From Tetraselmis striata (Eukaryota; Chlorophyta; Chlorodendrophyceae; Chlorodendrales; Chlorodendraceae), in the NCBI GenBank assembly GCA_006384855.1, contig VCJN01003415.1:1-64000 (forward strand): a stretch of 64,000 nt of DNA. Direction: 5' to 3'. Shown here one piece after another: positions 10,290-23,900 of this stretch; the first letter of the stretch is position 1, and every line of letters starts with the position of its first letter. The notes beneath the pieces are model-generated. The model was not told the origin of the DNA and made no database searches. It saw only the letters and a list, made by a program, of their open reading frames with translations. A program made the translations under genes and the position numbers.

Positions 10290-11956
10290 CTGGATGATTA
10301 AAACCTTCCGCCCGATGCCCTTCAGCTTGTGGCGCCCCATGTTGCGGAAGAGCACCTGGTCTTCGCCTATGCAGGCGCCGCTGCGCAGAGCGCCCCACGC
10401 GCTCTCATGCAGCAACACCTACAAGGGGAGGGATCATGCCCCATGTTAGCTTCATCACACACATGCACACAGACACTATGTCTGCCTCCAGGTGAAAAGT
10501 GGACAGGAAGTCAGGCGAATGGCGCTGGAGAAGAGGCGGCTCCGTGCCTGGCCAGCGTGCGCCGCCACCGCGACGCGTGCCGCATGGTTCATGATGGGCC
10601 CGTAGTACTCCATCTTGCCCGTGCGCATGCACGGCTGCACCCGCATGGCGTCGCCGGTGCACATCCCGATGGAGAGGCGCAGGCCCCGGAAGATGACCTC
10701 GTTGGCGGCGTTGCGCTGCTCGCAGCCCCACGGCTGCGCCAGAACCTCGCTGCCCCAGCTCATGTCCATCAGAAGGATGTTCACGGCGGTCGCAAACTTG
10801 ATGCTGTCACATGCGTCGCGGAACGCGCACACAAAGTTCCCCTTCTCCACCTCCACCTCGTAGCCGTTGTGAAGCACCAGCTGGTTGCGGACCTGCGGGG
10901 GAGGAACCATATGGGGCTGCTGTCTTAGCTGTGCTTGGTGGCCGCTCACGGCTCTATTTTAACGCATGCTCGTACGTATTGCAGGTGATGGCTGGATCAC
11001 TCTCGGAATATCTGCATTTTATTTCCGATGGGGGCGGATTTCTCCGGGCAGAAAATTTCGTTGCCGGTGAATGCTTTATTCATCGTATAGTATTATACTA
11101 GCGTGTGGGTGGCATTTTTTTCATCCGGCAGTGACGACGACCCGGGTGTGTTTTGCCACCCTCCTAGCGCATTACGCGTCACCGGTACAACACACGTAAC
11201 AACGCGTAACGTACCAGGTATCGAAAACGCGAATACCTGGAGCACCGCGTAATGAGTAGAAGGATAATCGGAAGCGCAAATTCGTCATGTTATCGTATAT
11301 CGATATCAATAATGATGTAAAACGTAAGTAATGCACGTGAAGAAACCCATACTCAATGGTTGATACCAATCTAAACAATGTAATTAGTGCTTTCCGCAAT
11401 CGTTTGCAAGATGTATCTGTCAGCTGCCTGTCAAAACAATATAAACTAACAATAACACATGTTCTGCTGTATCATGTTTCTTATTGCCGAACTTCCATCC
11501 GAATATACTGTTTAGTTAGTGCTGATTGGCAACAACAGCAAGGGCGTCGACACACAAATTCCCAAGAGAATTTGTGAGCGGAGTCGACACCCGTATATAG
11601 ACGTAGAACACAAGACGATCTTCTAAGATAATCTGCTTTAATATTCTGTAGATTCAATCCCCGGCATACCGCTGCATCTGTGCATACCCGAGCAATGATA
11701 TATAGAAGATATAATATTGCGTGGACAAGTATACAATTTGGGCAGCGTGGCGCCGGCATACGACCTGCGGACCCGAGGTGTGAGGCTCACCACTGACTGC
11801 AGGCGCCACAGCGCCTCGGCCGCCGCGTCTTTGGCAAGCCTCTTGAGCTCCGCTGCGCCCTCCAGGAACATGAACATGATGGTGACGCCTTCCGACGGCG
11901 GCGCCGCGTCCCATGACGGGGTGAGCGACTTGATGCTGTTGATGGGTGGGTAGTAC
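10290..11956 (-). other. Cyclase catalytic domain 2 (C2-like), three exons
   Basis: Exons 11956-11791, 10892-10548 and 10418-10290 join in phase. The first has GVTIMFMFLEGAAEL, where active cyclases read TDIxG, so the first metal Asp is Phe. The second has GYEVEVEKGNFVCAF, where the second metal Asp (GDxF) is lost. GKMEYYGPIMNHAARV keeps the Asn and Arg that stabilise the transition state. The third ends with RHKLKGIGRKVLIIQ. The intron after the second exon appears to start with GC (CCAG then GCACGG), a GC-AG intron. Confidence 0.75.
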
Positions 11957-14900
11957 CTGGCAGACACAAACAACGCGGAAGATATGCCGAGGGGTCAGCG
12001 GCAGTTGTCTGTACGACCTGTTTAACAATAAAGGGCCCGCGTTAGGGTCGGGGCCGAAAGATCGAGAACCGTGATGCATCGGTGGTATCGATAAATAAAC
12101 ATGATCGGATGAGATCAGATGATGAGATCATTATGGCATGAAATTCCAGGTCTGATGACTGATGTGCCTGATGAATCGACACCCCAAGAAATGATCCACG
12201 CATCTGATGAATTCATAGCCTAAAGATCGGTATCATTCTATGATCTCGATCTGCACCATCGATCTGGTGTCACTCTTCGCTCGATATTTCATGCGGACCC
12301 TTACTCTATACATGTGGCACGGGGTTAGAGGGGATCGCAAGGTACAGGGACTGGTCACATGGCGCGCGACTTGAGGGGCCACGGCAATAGCATGACGAGC
12401 TCCAGTCCGTGGCGCAGCTCGTACTCTCGGTCCAACTGCTGCGTGGTTCCCAGGTCCTTCTCGGACCTGCCCCTCCTGAGCGACCTGCTGTCCACCTCGC
12501 CGATAGCTTGGCCAGCCGGGACCTCCGCAATGCTACGCCTTTTGTCTCTGCTGCCAAAGACCTCCTCGGCGCCGGCGCCGAGGGTGGGTGGTAGGATGCA
12601 GTCTGTCGAGATGCTCGGGATGTTGGTTTCGCTATCGCGGATGTGCACCGAAAAGTCGACCCCTGGCTGCGATGAGTTGCCGCTCATTGTCTCGCGTCTA
12701 CTGGTGGAAGTCAGGAGCGCATCGCTCACGCCTCCCTCTGCAATGCACATGGCGGCCACACGTTTTAGTGATGACACAGGGTAATATACATGGGGCTTCT
12801 CGCATCAGCACCAGCATCAGCAGCGGCAGCGGCTTCAATTGCCAATTGCGACTCCCCCCCCCCCCCCCCCATTACATTTCCGACATTGACTTGACATGCC
12901 GACGTCAAGCTAGCCTTCAAGCAAGATCCACATTATTGGTCGTTATATTCCACAACATTATTGTTGCGTTTCCTTAATATCATTGTGCCGTACGTACTGC
13001 TGGGACAGTGCCTCAAACAGTCCTGTGGTGTGGTCCTCGGCCCGATTCAGACCAATATGCAAGCTCTACAATATCGGATGATGGCATCCAAGTCCGATCG
13101 GCACATTTTTCAGCTTGATATCTCAACACATGGTTTCGGAGCTAAAGTGGCGAGCCTGTTTGGCAAGAGACCAGGGTTCGACTCATCCCACTTGCAGCTT
13201 TTCAAGATTCCAAGGCTTCTCCTTTCGCTGTCTCCGGTTTACGTCCGATTTGTAGCTTCCGGTGATGCGATCATCAATTCCCAATATTCTCCATGACATG
13301 ACAGCAAGTGCGGATGATTCCGGCTCCTATGGCTCAGGTCCATATTGGATCTCTACCCAGACTTCCCAGTCCTCCCCCTCCTCGGAACCAGGAGGGGTGT
13401 AAGGACAGTACCTCGTACTGTCCTGTGGTGTGGTCCTCGGCCGGTTCAGACCGGTGCACAAGCCCTACAATATCGGATGATGACATCCAATTCCGATTGA
13501 CACCTTTTCAAGCTTGATATCTCAACACGTACTAGTATATATCGAGACTGTCGTGGGTTTACTGATGGCGCGCCTCACCGCAACACAGCTAGCCAGCCTT
13601 CTATTGGCTAATCCGCGTCATAATGGCAATGACTAATAATCCTTATCCCTGGACTAAGCCGTAATTCACCTGCTGGTCTGTATTTCACCTGCGCATGATT
13701 GTGAAGGATATACGTGAAAAACAGTGCGAGTACAATAATGCTGCGGGCATGCAAAACCTCTATAATGAGCTTTTTATGATGAGGTTTGAGGTGCTCCCTG
13801 CAGCGTTATTGTATTACCTTACTGTTTGTCACACCTATCCATCATGAATATTATGCGTAGGGGTAGTTCGTACCGGCCCAGGGATACGTGACTACATACC
13901 TACCGGGTGCCCAGCGTCTGCTCCCACCGTCAGTCCAGACGTATCCGTGCCGCGTACAAGCACTACATACTGGTGGTGCATAATGGGCGTAGTAGACCAG
14001 CACAGGAAAACAATGGCAGTTATACACATGCGAGTAAGTGTGGCGCAGGTCTCACAGTAGGTGGAACTTGGAGGGTCTGCATTTTATGTGTCTCGAGATA
14101 CACATGTGCCAAGCTGACCAAGCTCAGCAAGGAGCAGGCAAGCTATATCAACGTCAACGGCCAACGGCCCCTTCAAGCCCACCCATTACAGGTATTAGGC
14201 GCGCCCGCAAGTCACATACCCGGAGTAGATGGGCACGAGCACGGGAATCGATCAATCGCAGCGACACTGATGCAGCCTTGGAATGTCTGCACGTATCATG
14301 CATAAAACTGCTGCGGATCGATTATAGGGAATCCGGTACGGGTATACAGATATGCCGATGGCTGTGCATCGCCGCGCGAGCCAATGTTGATACCATTGCC
14401 GCGATCACAAGACGATACTATCACGTGACAGATCACATCGCCGTTTGAAGCTGGAGCTTGAGCTGAAATACAGAGCCTGCAATATGTACACCACTTCTAA
14501 GTATGACACCTGTTTTCTGTCCATCCGGTCTATGACTTGTTCAGTCCGCCACTAACATCCCAATGGCCACCTCCTGCTCCGCACATGCACACGTTGGTCG
14601 GGGCGGGGCGTTGCCTGATATATCGAACAAGCTGCGGCCGTCCTCTGGCACGGCGTGGTGGCGGGCCGGTATCTCGCTCAGGAGATGGGTGCCCAAGCTC
14701 ATGACCGAGAAAGCTGCGGGCGTGGCCAGGTCGTCCTCAGCGTTGCCGTGTCGCCAGCCTGCGCACGTGCGGGCCACCTGGGAGTGCGCGGACACGGCCG
14801 ACAGCAACAGTGCTCAGCCGCCGGACGATCTGTGCCTCTCTTTCACCTGGGGCTGGTTCCTCTTTTTAAGTGTAGGAGCTCTTCAATGTATGAGACCGCA

Positions 14901-17900
14901 GAAAAATGAAACTACGACTATTTCAGTGCGCGTTACGCATGTACAAATCGCAGTTTCCTGTAGTCAATGTATTGTGATTAGATTGAATTTCTCTTATTCA
15001 GAAATCAACTATGAATACGGTAATGGTAATCGTATTCTCTCTGATGTATATTTAACGACAGGTTTGCCAGCAAGTGAAGTTTTCTGTTGATATGAAGTAA
15101 CTTGACAGTTGAATCAGCGATGCGTCGATTTTTCAGGAAATTTTAAAAGAACGGGTTATGTATCACTGGCCTACAGTTCCATCAATTGCATTGCCAGCGC
15201 TTTGAAGTACCAGAGGTTTTTTTCTCCATTACCAGCAGCGAGTAGCGAGTACCAGTAACAGTACCTCCCAACCGTGAGATCGTACTCGGACGGCTGTGTA
15301 ATTAAGGACCGTGGGTGGGCGGGCGGGCGGGCGGGCGGGTGGGTGGATTATAGTACTTAGTAGTACATGCCAGTAAATAAGCGCTTTGGTCATGCACCTA
15401 TAGGCCCGATCCGCTGCACTATACGGGTACCCGTACGGCAATAAAGCTCACCGCCGAAAAATCGACGCTTCGCTGGATTACACAACACCACTACCAACCG
15501 CGTCGAGCCAACCTCATTAAATACATACACGGACAACAGCAACGGACGACAATGCCAGGTGAAGATTTTGTTTATCTTTTCAATTTGAAATATTCATACG
15601 TATATATACACAAATACATACAGCTAAATAACCCATCTATAAATCCTGCTGACACGGTAACCAAAAACAACAATGTGCAGAAGGCTATCAATGTGCACTA
15701 GCTACGGTCAACGAGTCGCAGCACATGTTCTTGCTGAAATTCAAAATATCCGGCAGAAGGGCAGTCTTGGGACGTTTATAGGTGCGCCCAGTATCGAGGT
15801 GGCAATGAGGTAAAGCCTTATTAGGTGGCGGGTGACAGCAGCAATGGTGGTGGTGTGGGGGGGGGGGGGGGGGGGGAGGCAGGGGGAGGGGGTTACCCGC
15901 GCCATGAGGTCGTGCACGCAGAGGACTTCAGCCAGGGTGTCCCCTGACATGATAATCTGCCCACCGGACGGGGCGTCGGACACGGCCTTCGCCACTTTGG
16001 CCACCTGTTGCAGCAGATACAAAGAGTTAAAAACGCACCAAAGGTGGCGATGATGCCACGTTCAGAATACATATTTTTGCTCTCAGAAACGTTCGAGTGT
16101 CGGCAAACTGCTCGTAGCCCGCCCGTTGCGAATCCGAGATTGTGCATCTTAGTTTGAGCCGTTTTTGATTAAGCCGGGCAGGCGGGCATGTTCGTTTATG
16201 GTTGTGTGTAGCGACGCGCCATGGGCACCTTTTGGTGCTTTGTAAAGGATGCTGTAGCAATAATGATACGCATGAGACGGACATAAATAGACCGAGCAAG
16301 GGTATACTCATGCATTACCGCCGCGATTGACAAAGAACGTATCGTCGTAAATGCAGTACAATGTCGCCAACATCAAGATTACAGGAATAAAATTCTGTGA
16401 TAATGAAACAACAAAATCGCCTGTGTACTTTAGCGTAATGCTGGGTCTCAATCAATGGAGAACCACCGCATACGCGCATTGGTTCTCCACTAACTACGGG
16501 CAGTTATATTTCATTGACCGAGTTGATGCTGCTTGATGAATAAGCCACTGGATGGCGATTATCAACGAGCCAAACTTACACCACTCCTAGGCCCGCATGA
16601 GATTGCTGCGGGCAGATCCACGAGGCGGCCATCAGGTGGGGTTCACGGCACAGGTTGCCACGGGCGGGTGCGAGGTTTGAGCAGGGTCAGTGTTGGTAGT
16701 AGTAATATCCAAAAGGGGAGGGGGGCACCTGGCCGCCGTACACCACGCGGCGCGTGACCGGGTTGACCTCCACCTCATCCGCCACCCCCGTGTGGATCCC
16801 CACGCGGACGCGCAGGCCGCGGAAGATGGGCAGCAGCAAGGCGTGGGGGCCGTACGCAGCGCAGTTCTCCGGTCCCTGGAGGGACGCAGCCCACATGCTG
16901 CCGCGTCATTGCAGGCTGCATCCAGGCACTAAGGCCACTACTGACCGAGTGAGTACGCGACGGAGACAACGCAGACGTGTTAATGTGGGCCAGTGGCCTG
17001 CAAGTATCGTAACCACGCTTTGGGCTTGCTGTATGCTGCGGACCCCCATCCCCCCCCCTCCCTCCCCACACACACACTAAGAGGAAAATGTACACACGCA
17101 CACACACACACACACACACATGCCACTGATGCAAAGCAGTTCATTACTAATGTGACCCATGAACCCAGTAAGCTGGCACGGCGTTGGTCTCACCTTGTTC
17201 TTGCGCCACGTGGCGCAGAAGGTAGAGCCCTCCACTTTGGCAGGGTTGAACTGCGGCCTCATCAGCAGGCCCTTCTCCAGCTCAGCACGCACAGATTCCA
17301 TGCCGCCTGTTGTGCGCCATCAGGCCAATTTGTCAGCACCGGCGGCAGGCAGGAGCGGCACATGGGCGAAGTACAAGCTACTACGAGGGGGTGGATAGCA
17401 TGCACGCAGGCGCCGACACGGTATGATATGAACACTGTGAGTACGAGCCCGCCCTGTGCCTGCCAACGGTCACACGACGTGGACGAAGCCGTGTTGGAGC
17501 TATAGAGGATGTTCTGATGGGTTGCATGCAAGCCCAACTTCAGGCGTATAATAGAAGTATACCGTACCGCAAAACTGGGTTTGCGGGTCCCAAAAATGAC
17601 TTGATGTTTTGCATAATCAGCGTTGAGTCCGAAGACCCGTGAGCTATTCTGGTATATTTCAAGAAAAAATATACTGGGGGGGGGGGGGGGGGGGGAGATC
17701 TCAGAAACGATACAATACCGAAAACCCAAAACGTGGTTAGGTGCATCGGCACCTATAGCCTAGCGGTTCCCACCGGTTAACGGATGAAAGGGCGCGAATG
17801 GTCGGAAAGGAGTGCGCTGTGTGTGTGTGTGTGTGTGTCCGCGTCAGTGTTTCTTTTGTGCCGCGTGGCGCGGGGGAGGAGAGGAAAGGGGGCGCACCAG

Positions 17901-20900
17901 AGTCGGCAAGCCGGGCAATGATGCTCATCGCTGTCTCGTTCAGCACAGGTGCCCCCTCGCAATTGCTCCAGTTGCACCCGTCAACAAGTGCACTGTGACC
18001 GCCGTCCTCAATCCTCTCGTTCCACTGAGCGCACAATAGATGCATCTGCGTGGGCGCATCCACGTCAATCAGCCAGGCGATACAAATAATTGGTAGTTTT
18101 AATGATAAATGGAAGCTTTTGCATGATGGAAGCTTTGTCGTCCGCCGAATATAGTAAAAAGCAATTGTCGATTCCAAACTGATATGCATTCTAGTACTCT
18201 CGTCATCTATTCCTCTGTACTTTTCACTATCTTGCTGTTCAGATTCGAAATGTATTATATGGGTCCGTTGAGTATACATGCGGACGCCAGTTGTATAAAT
18301 GAGGAATCTCCCAGTAATATCAGCACATGTTGAATTTGAATGACCCCGAAAGGCGCCTTTTCTCTGGATGTCCTGCCCGCCCCGCCCCCCCCCCCCCCCC
18401 CACGGTATTGCGTGGCAAACTGGTGGCACTGCATGCGTCGGACCTGCGACAGGATGCTCCAGCAGATGGCATCCTCTGGGCTGCGGAACGCGCACTTGAA
18501 GGAGTCGCCCTCGGTGGCGATCTCGTAGCCGCTGCACGCCTTTAGGCTGGCGCGAAGGCACTCGTGGTGCAGCGCGATGCCGTGGGCCACCTGAGCCGCA
18601 CCGAGCGGCCCCGCTCAGCCATCTCGCGCCACGCACACGCCGGGTCTGATTGATGGTAGGTGTGGCTGCGAAAAGGACGCTGACACGGGGGCATTTCGCA
18701 ATATACAACTGGGTTTGCAGGTCGTACAATTTATGAAATGTTATGCACCATCGGGACCTGGATTCCGTGCCATATCCGTGATGTATTCTGCTACATCTCA
18801 AAATGAAACAGTTCTCTCTATTTAGTCGAAGGGGGGTGCAAAACAGACACATATGAACAAATAACATAAGTAGTATGATATATTATGTATATGTTGAGGG
18901 TTTTAGGGTTTAAACCCTTAGGCCAATCCCTTATATCACTGTTGTTTTCTCTATTTCTAGCCAGTGTTTTGGCCACACAACTGGGAGACGATGCACACTC
19001 ATCACGCAATGGGCATACCGCCAGTGAATATGTGACTGTTTTATGATTGTTACTGTATTATACATGCTGAGTAACCAAAGCATGGTTACAGTGTATCCTG
19101 CAGAGGGATATTATGCGGCGGAAATTGTCGGCGTGGAGGGCCGATCGGGAGCAGGTTGCGCGGAATGGCAATATAGCGGGAAGGGCGGCCAACAATGCCG
19201 GCATGCGGAGGACACTCATACATCTGGGCACGTCCCATGTGGGGAGCGTGGTAGGGCAGCAGGTGGCCCACCTCCGCTGGGTAGGCGTCCCACAGCGTGG
19301 TGCTGCCTTGGATGTCAGTCGTCACCAGCGTCACCATCTCGCCCTGCCTCGGCGGGCCGGTCGCTCTGATAAAGCCCTTCCCCTGTGTGAGTTCCAACAC
19401 GTGGGCACTCTGTCGGGCAACTCGGTCCGCCGTTATGCGGGTACCAACGTGCCTATGAGAACTTTCATTATCACGGGCCTCGAATGGGGCGGGTTTGTGT
19501 GCGACGTTAAGGACATCCGCTACAGTTCCGCTGTAGTTTTTGTCAAAATTTAACCTCTTCTTGTAGGTGGTAGGGCAGGTTTTAATTTGCAGAGGTCTTA
19601 TTACTGCGCTGGCAATGCGGGCAGCCACGGTCCTAGGCGTGGGAAAGCCGGGTGCCTTTGTAGGACCGCTGGTGCTTTCGTTGCCGGGGACTGCGACGCG
19701 GGATTGCGTGTCCAGCAGGAACTCACATGCTGGCACTTCATGCCTGGGTGGCGCTAGCCTGGAGCATTTGATCTCCGGTCCCCAGGGGCATTGTGAAAAG
19801 CCATTGGAGCGAGTGACGTTTGTGCAGGTGCTAGTAGCGCAAATGCGTGGGGCGGATGAGCAGGGGGCGGCGCAAGACTCACCTTGAGGAAGTATATCGC
19901 TACAGCCGCAACGACAATGACTGCGCCGGCCACCGCAAGGCTCACGACCGCCGTCGTAGGAATCGCCACCTCCCTCGCCGGGATGCATGCCGACCTCACG
20001 GGGTCGAAAAACGCAGACGGGCGGCACGCCGGCGGCATCTTGGGCGCAGGCGGGCACGCAGTCGGCCGGCGCTGTGGCGCACTCGTAGATGCTGACGCCC
20101 TGGGGGCAGACCGGCTGAAGCTCCAAGCCCAGGTGATATGTCACCACACCGCGGTACACAGCCTGGAAGTAGAGCGTCGCCGGCTTGGATGACCTCAGCT
20201 GCACCATCACCTCCGGCGAACCGCCCCCGAGCACGACCTCCTCGTCGACCGGAAGGGCAGTATGGTTCCCTGGCCGGAATACAACCAGCCCGGTGTGCTC
20301 CGCGCCCACTGCCTCCATGACGACCTGGAACTCACTCGGCGACAGGTCGCCCGTCAGCCCCTCCTCCTGCCGCAAGTACCGCTGCAGGTGGGCCGCCGCG
20401 CCCGCGAGGTTAGCCGATACACTGGTGTTTGTCCGCAGAGGGACCTCTGCGCGCTGCACACCGCCAAACAGCCCGACCGGGCGCTCCGCCTGCCCTGGCG
20501 CGTCGATGGGCACCACGAGCCCCTGGCTCCACGTGCTGCAGTCCGAGGCGGCCGCCACCAGGCTGTCGTCGCGACTGCTGCGCACGCCCTTCAACGGCTC
20601 GTAGCGCAGGCGGTTCTCGGCGCTGAGCACAGCGCTCAGGTGCGGCCACAGCGAGCCCTCCACCTTGATGTTGGAGAAGCTGGGCAGGCTCGGGGCGTTG
20701 TCGGTGTTGTACTCCACACGCAGCCATCGCATCGGCGTGGAGTAGTGCGGGCACAGCTGCGGGGTCCACTCCCCAGGATACGGCATCGCAGATGGCTCGG
20801 CCGTCTCCGCTTGCCACACGTCCACCCACTCCGTGTCAGCCCCCGCGTAGCTCTCGGCACCTGCAATCGAAGGTCCACATCAAGGGCCGGGGCGAAATAC

Positions 20901-23900
20901 CTAGATTATCAGTATCAATTCAGGCGGGTATTAATTCCGATACTTTGATTCGATGCGGTGCGGTACGACATATCTATATATTGATGGGTTGTGTTTAATG
21001 CGGTAACACGAAGATTGCCACCATCCATGTTGGTACACTGATATTAATGTTAAATTGTAAATGTTTTCATTTTGTTGTGCTGTCAGGTGTTGTGTATGTT
21101 TTTGTTTGTATGTTTATTAGTGTGTCATACCTTATCTCAATACAAACACAAGGATACCCCAAATGCTAAACTAAACGATATAATAATATAAATAAATCCA
21201 TCATAGACATCTCTATTATTATGAGAATACCTACCTCTTAGTTCGGATAATATCGATTCATGGTGTTCCAGCTGATTGTCTGATCATGGCATTTGTGTTT
21301 GTTTTAGATGCGGATGCTTACCTTTGATGGAGACAATGTGGTTCTGCACCCCGGCCAACTGGATCTTGATGTCATACAGGTACAGCGGCTCCTGGATGCC
21401 CACCACGAACCACTGCCGCCCGCAGTTGATGCAGCCCGGCTTGTAGGAGGTGCCCGGGTCGCCGTCCACCAGAGCCTCGATGGGGAACGAGTTGGGGTCC
21501 TGGAGGCAAGCCACCCGCAGGAAGAAATGCTCCGCGCAACCCTCGGCGCTGCATGTCTCGTGGCGCTCGCAGCACTCGGGGCACACCGTCATTTGGCTGC
21601 TCCAGGCCGGCCCCCAGGCGGGGTCGAACGCCGGCACAAGCTCCGCGTCGTAAACCACCGTCGGGGTCTCGAGAGAAAAACGCGACAGCGGCTCTCCGCG
21701 CTCCCCGCCCTCACCCACCTGCAACACGGCAGAACTCGTGATCAGCGTGACTAGAACAGTCTCTTTCATGTCCCTGCTAGAAAAAAAAGAGTGGATGCAA
21801 GTCTAACAGAAAATATTTGAGATGAAACCAAAAGGGGTTGTTGCTACAGTTCTTTAGTATATGGCGTCTCATTGATTAGATTTCAGGAAGGATAAGGGCA
21901 AAGGTAAAGGAGGGGAGGGGGGGGGGGGGGCACATGGCTATCAGCACGCATGATCAAGCACCCTCACATGTGTCATGACAGTTTGCATGTCAGCAGGGGC
22001 GGCTTGCCTGGTATAGTATGCCAAAGTACGGGCCACGTGTGACGTGGAACAGCAGGGTAGGCTCCGCCTGGAAGCGCGACTCGCGGCTGCTTTGGGCCTT
22101 CAGCGTCAGGTCGATGGAGCGGTCTGTGACATTTGTGGACATCAGCGGCGGCAGCATCTGGATCTCGCTGCTCAGGCCCTGGACGTGTACCTCCACGCTG
22201 TACACGGCGCTCTCGTTGGCGTAGGGTGACAGCCAGCGGTACTCCATGTTGAACGTGACGGAGCCAGTGAAGCTCGGATCTGGCAGAAGCAGGATGTGTC
22301 CAGCATCGTTTACCACCGTGATGGGGAAGCGCTGCATGGGCTGAAAAAACTGGACATGGGACTTGACGTTGCCAGCTAGCAAGTCGGCCATCAGGGACCC
22401 TGTATCTCCTGAGAAGACCTCATTGGCATCCATGCCTGAGCGTAGAGATACCATGGCAATGCCCTGTGGGGGCGTCAAGATCTGCACCTGGGGCCGCAGC
22501 CCATCGGCACACATGCCACCCATCACCAACGGCGTCATCGACGGGATGCTGACTTTGACTGGGTCCATCTCCAAGGGTGCGCAAGGGGTGGTGGCGTGAA
22601 TGGCTGCAACTGCCTCCTGACCGGTGGCGTCCACCCTGAAGGTGAATGCCGCTAGGGACTGCCCTGTCCCCTCTACTGCCCGCACAGCAGATGCCCAGTG
22701 CTCGCCAGCTGCAGGAGCCAGGTACTTCACACGGCATCCTTGAAGCTGAGCACCGACCTTATCGGGCATATGGAGAGGGGCAGGGGTGTGGGGGGGTGGG
22801 GGCTCAGAGAATCGACAGCTTCATCGCGGTATGTACTGCTCCCCTGATGTATTGTGATGCATGATCAGCGTGTACTCGTGTTGCTGGGGTCGCCGAAATG
22901 CAATGTTCTCAAGATGGTGAGCATGGCGTGGTGTAGGCATTGAACATGTCGCCAATGTATATGGCATAACAAGTGCCGGGAGGGGGTGCCCTTGCCTGAA
23001 AGGCACGCACGTCCCGCTGATCTCCAATGCCTGCGAGTACCCCAGCAGTTGGCAGGGACAGCAGCGTGCACGCTCCCGCTGCGACAGCGGAATCTGCCAG
23101 GATGAGCCCCACCACTGCGCCCGGCACTGCAAGCGCACTCACGCGCGATGCCCCCACCGTCGGCGCAGTGCTCATGACGGATGCGGGGCGGTGGACCCAT
23201 GCCTCCACCACGCCCTCTGGCTTTGACTGGTAGTAGACATGCGGTTGGTGCAGGTTGGGAGAGGCGCCCCAGCGGCCATGGTTGCCGTTGCCGCTGTAGT
23301 CCTCTTCCACCTCCACCCCGGGCGTATCGAAGCGCCAGTGAAGGAGCAGCGATCCGGCAGTAGCGGGCAGCGGCTGGTAGGCCCACAGCCCGGCGGCCAC
23401 CTCCGCGGGGGACAGCGTGCGGTTATAGAGTCGGAGGACATCTGCGCTGAAGGAGGACTCGGCCAGTGCTGTGAACTGCATGGGCTGGTTGGTGATGGTT
23501 TGCACTGTGGCACCCATCTCAAGCTCCCCGCCAGGCAGCAGCGGTTCCATGGCACCCGGGTCCACGTCCCCATACAGGAGCGTGCCGTTCACGTACATTG
23601 CATATTCGCCGGTCTCAAAGTCGAGAGTGGCAGTAACATGGGCCCAGAGGCCACATATACACCGCCCTGGGTTCTTCGCATCTTCACTCGCGTCCGTAAA
23701 ATTCCTGGCGCTTGCCGCCTCAGAGACACCGCTGGATAGCCGTAGCATGTCAGGAATCAGCGCCTGTCCCTTGTAGATAAGGTAGGGCACCGCCTTCCCC
23801 TTGACACGCGCCGTGATTGCCAGGCCCAGCTCCTGCGCAAAAACAGAGGAGGTGCGGAGATATCCGTCATTCTTTGCTAGAGAAGCAAGCAGTGGGCCCC

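Larger units (their letters stand above)
14541..19382 (-). other. Cyclase catalytic domain 1 (C1-like), six or more exons
   Basis: The exon 19382-19272 reads QGEMVTLVTTDIQGSTTLW, with the first metal Asp. Exon 18590-18444 reads GYEIATEGDSFKCAF, with the second. Exon 17306-17194 reads GMESVRAELEKGLL, and 16875-16729 reads FRGLRVRVGIHTG and ends VVYGGQ. Exon 16004-15897 reads VAKVAKAVSDAPSGGQIIMS, so the usual Asn and Arg are Ala and Lys. A last exon (about 14730-14541) reads FSVMSLGTHLLSEIP. Large introns between them hold repeats, including the MITE-like copy at 15090-15480. Confidence 0.8.
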
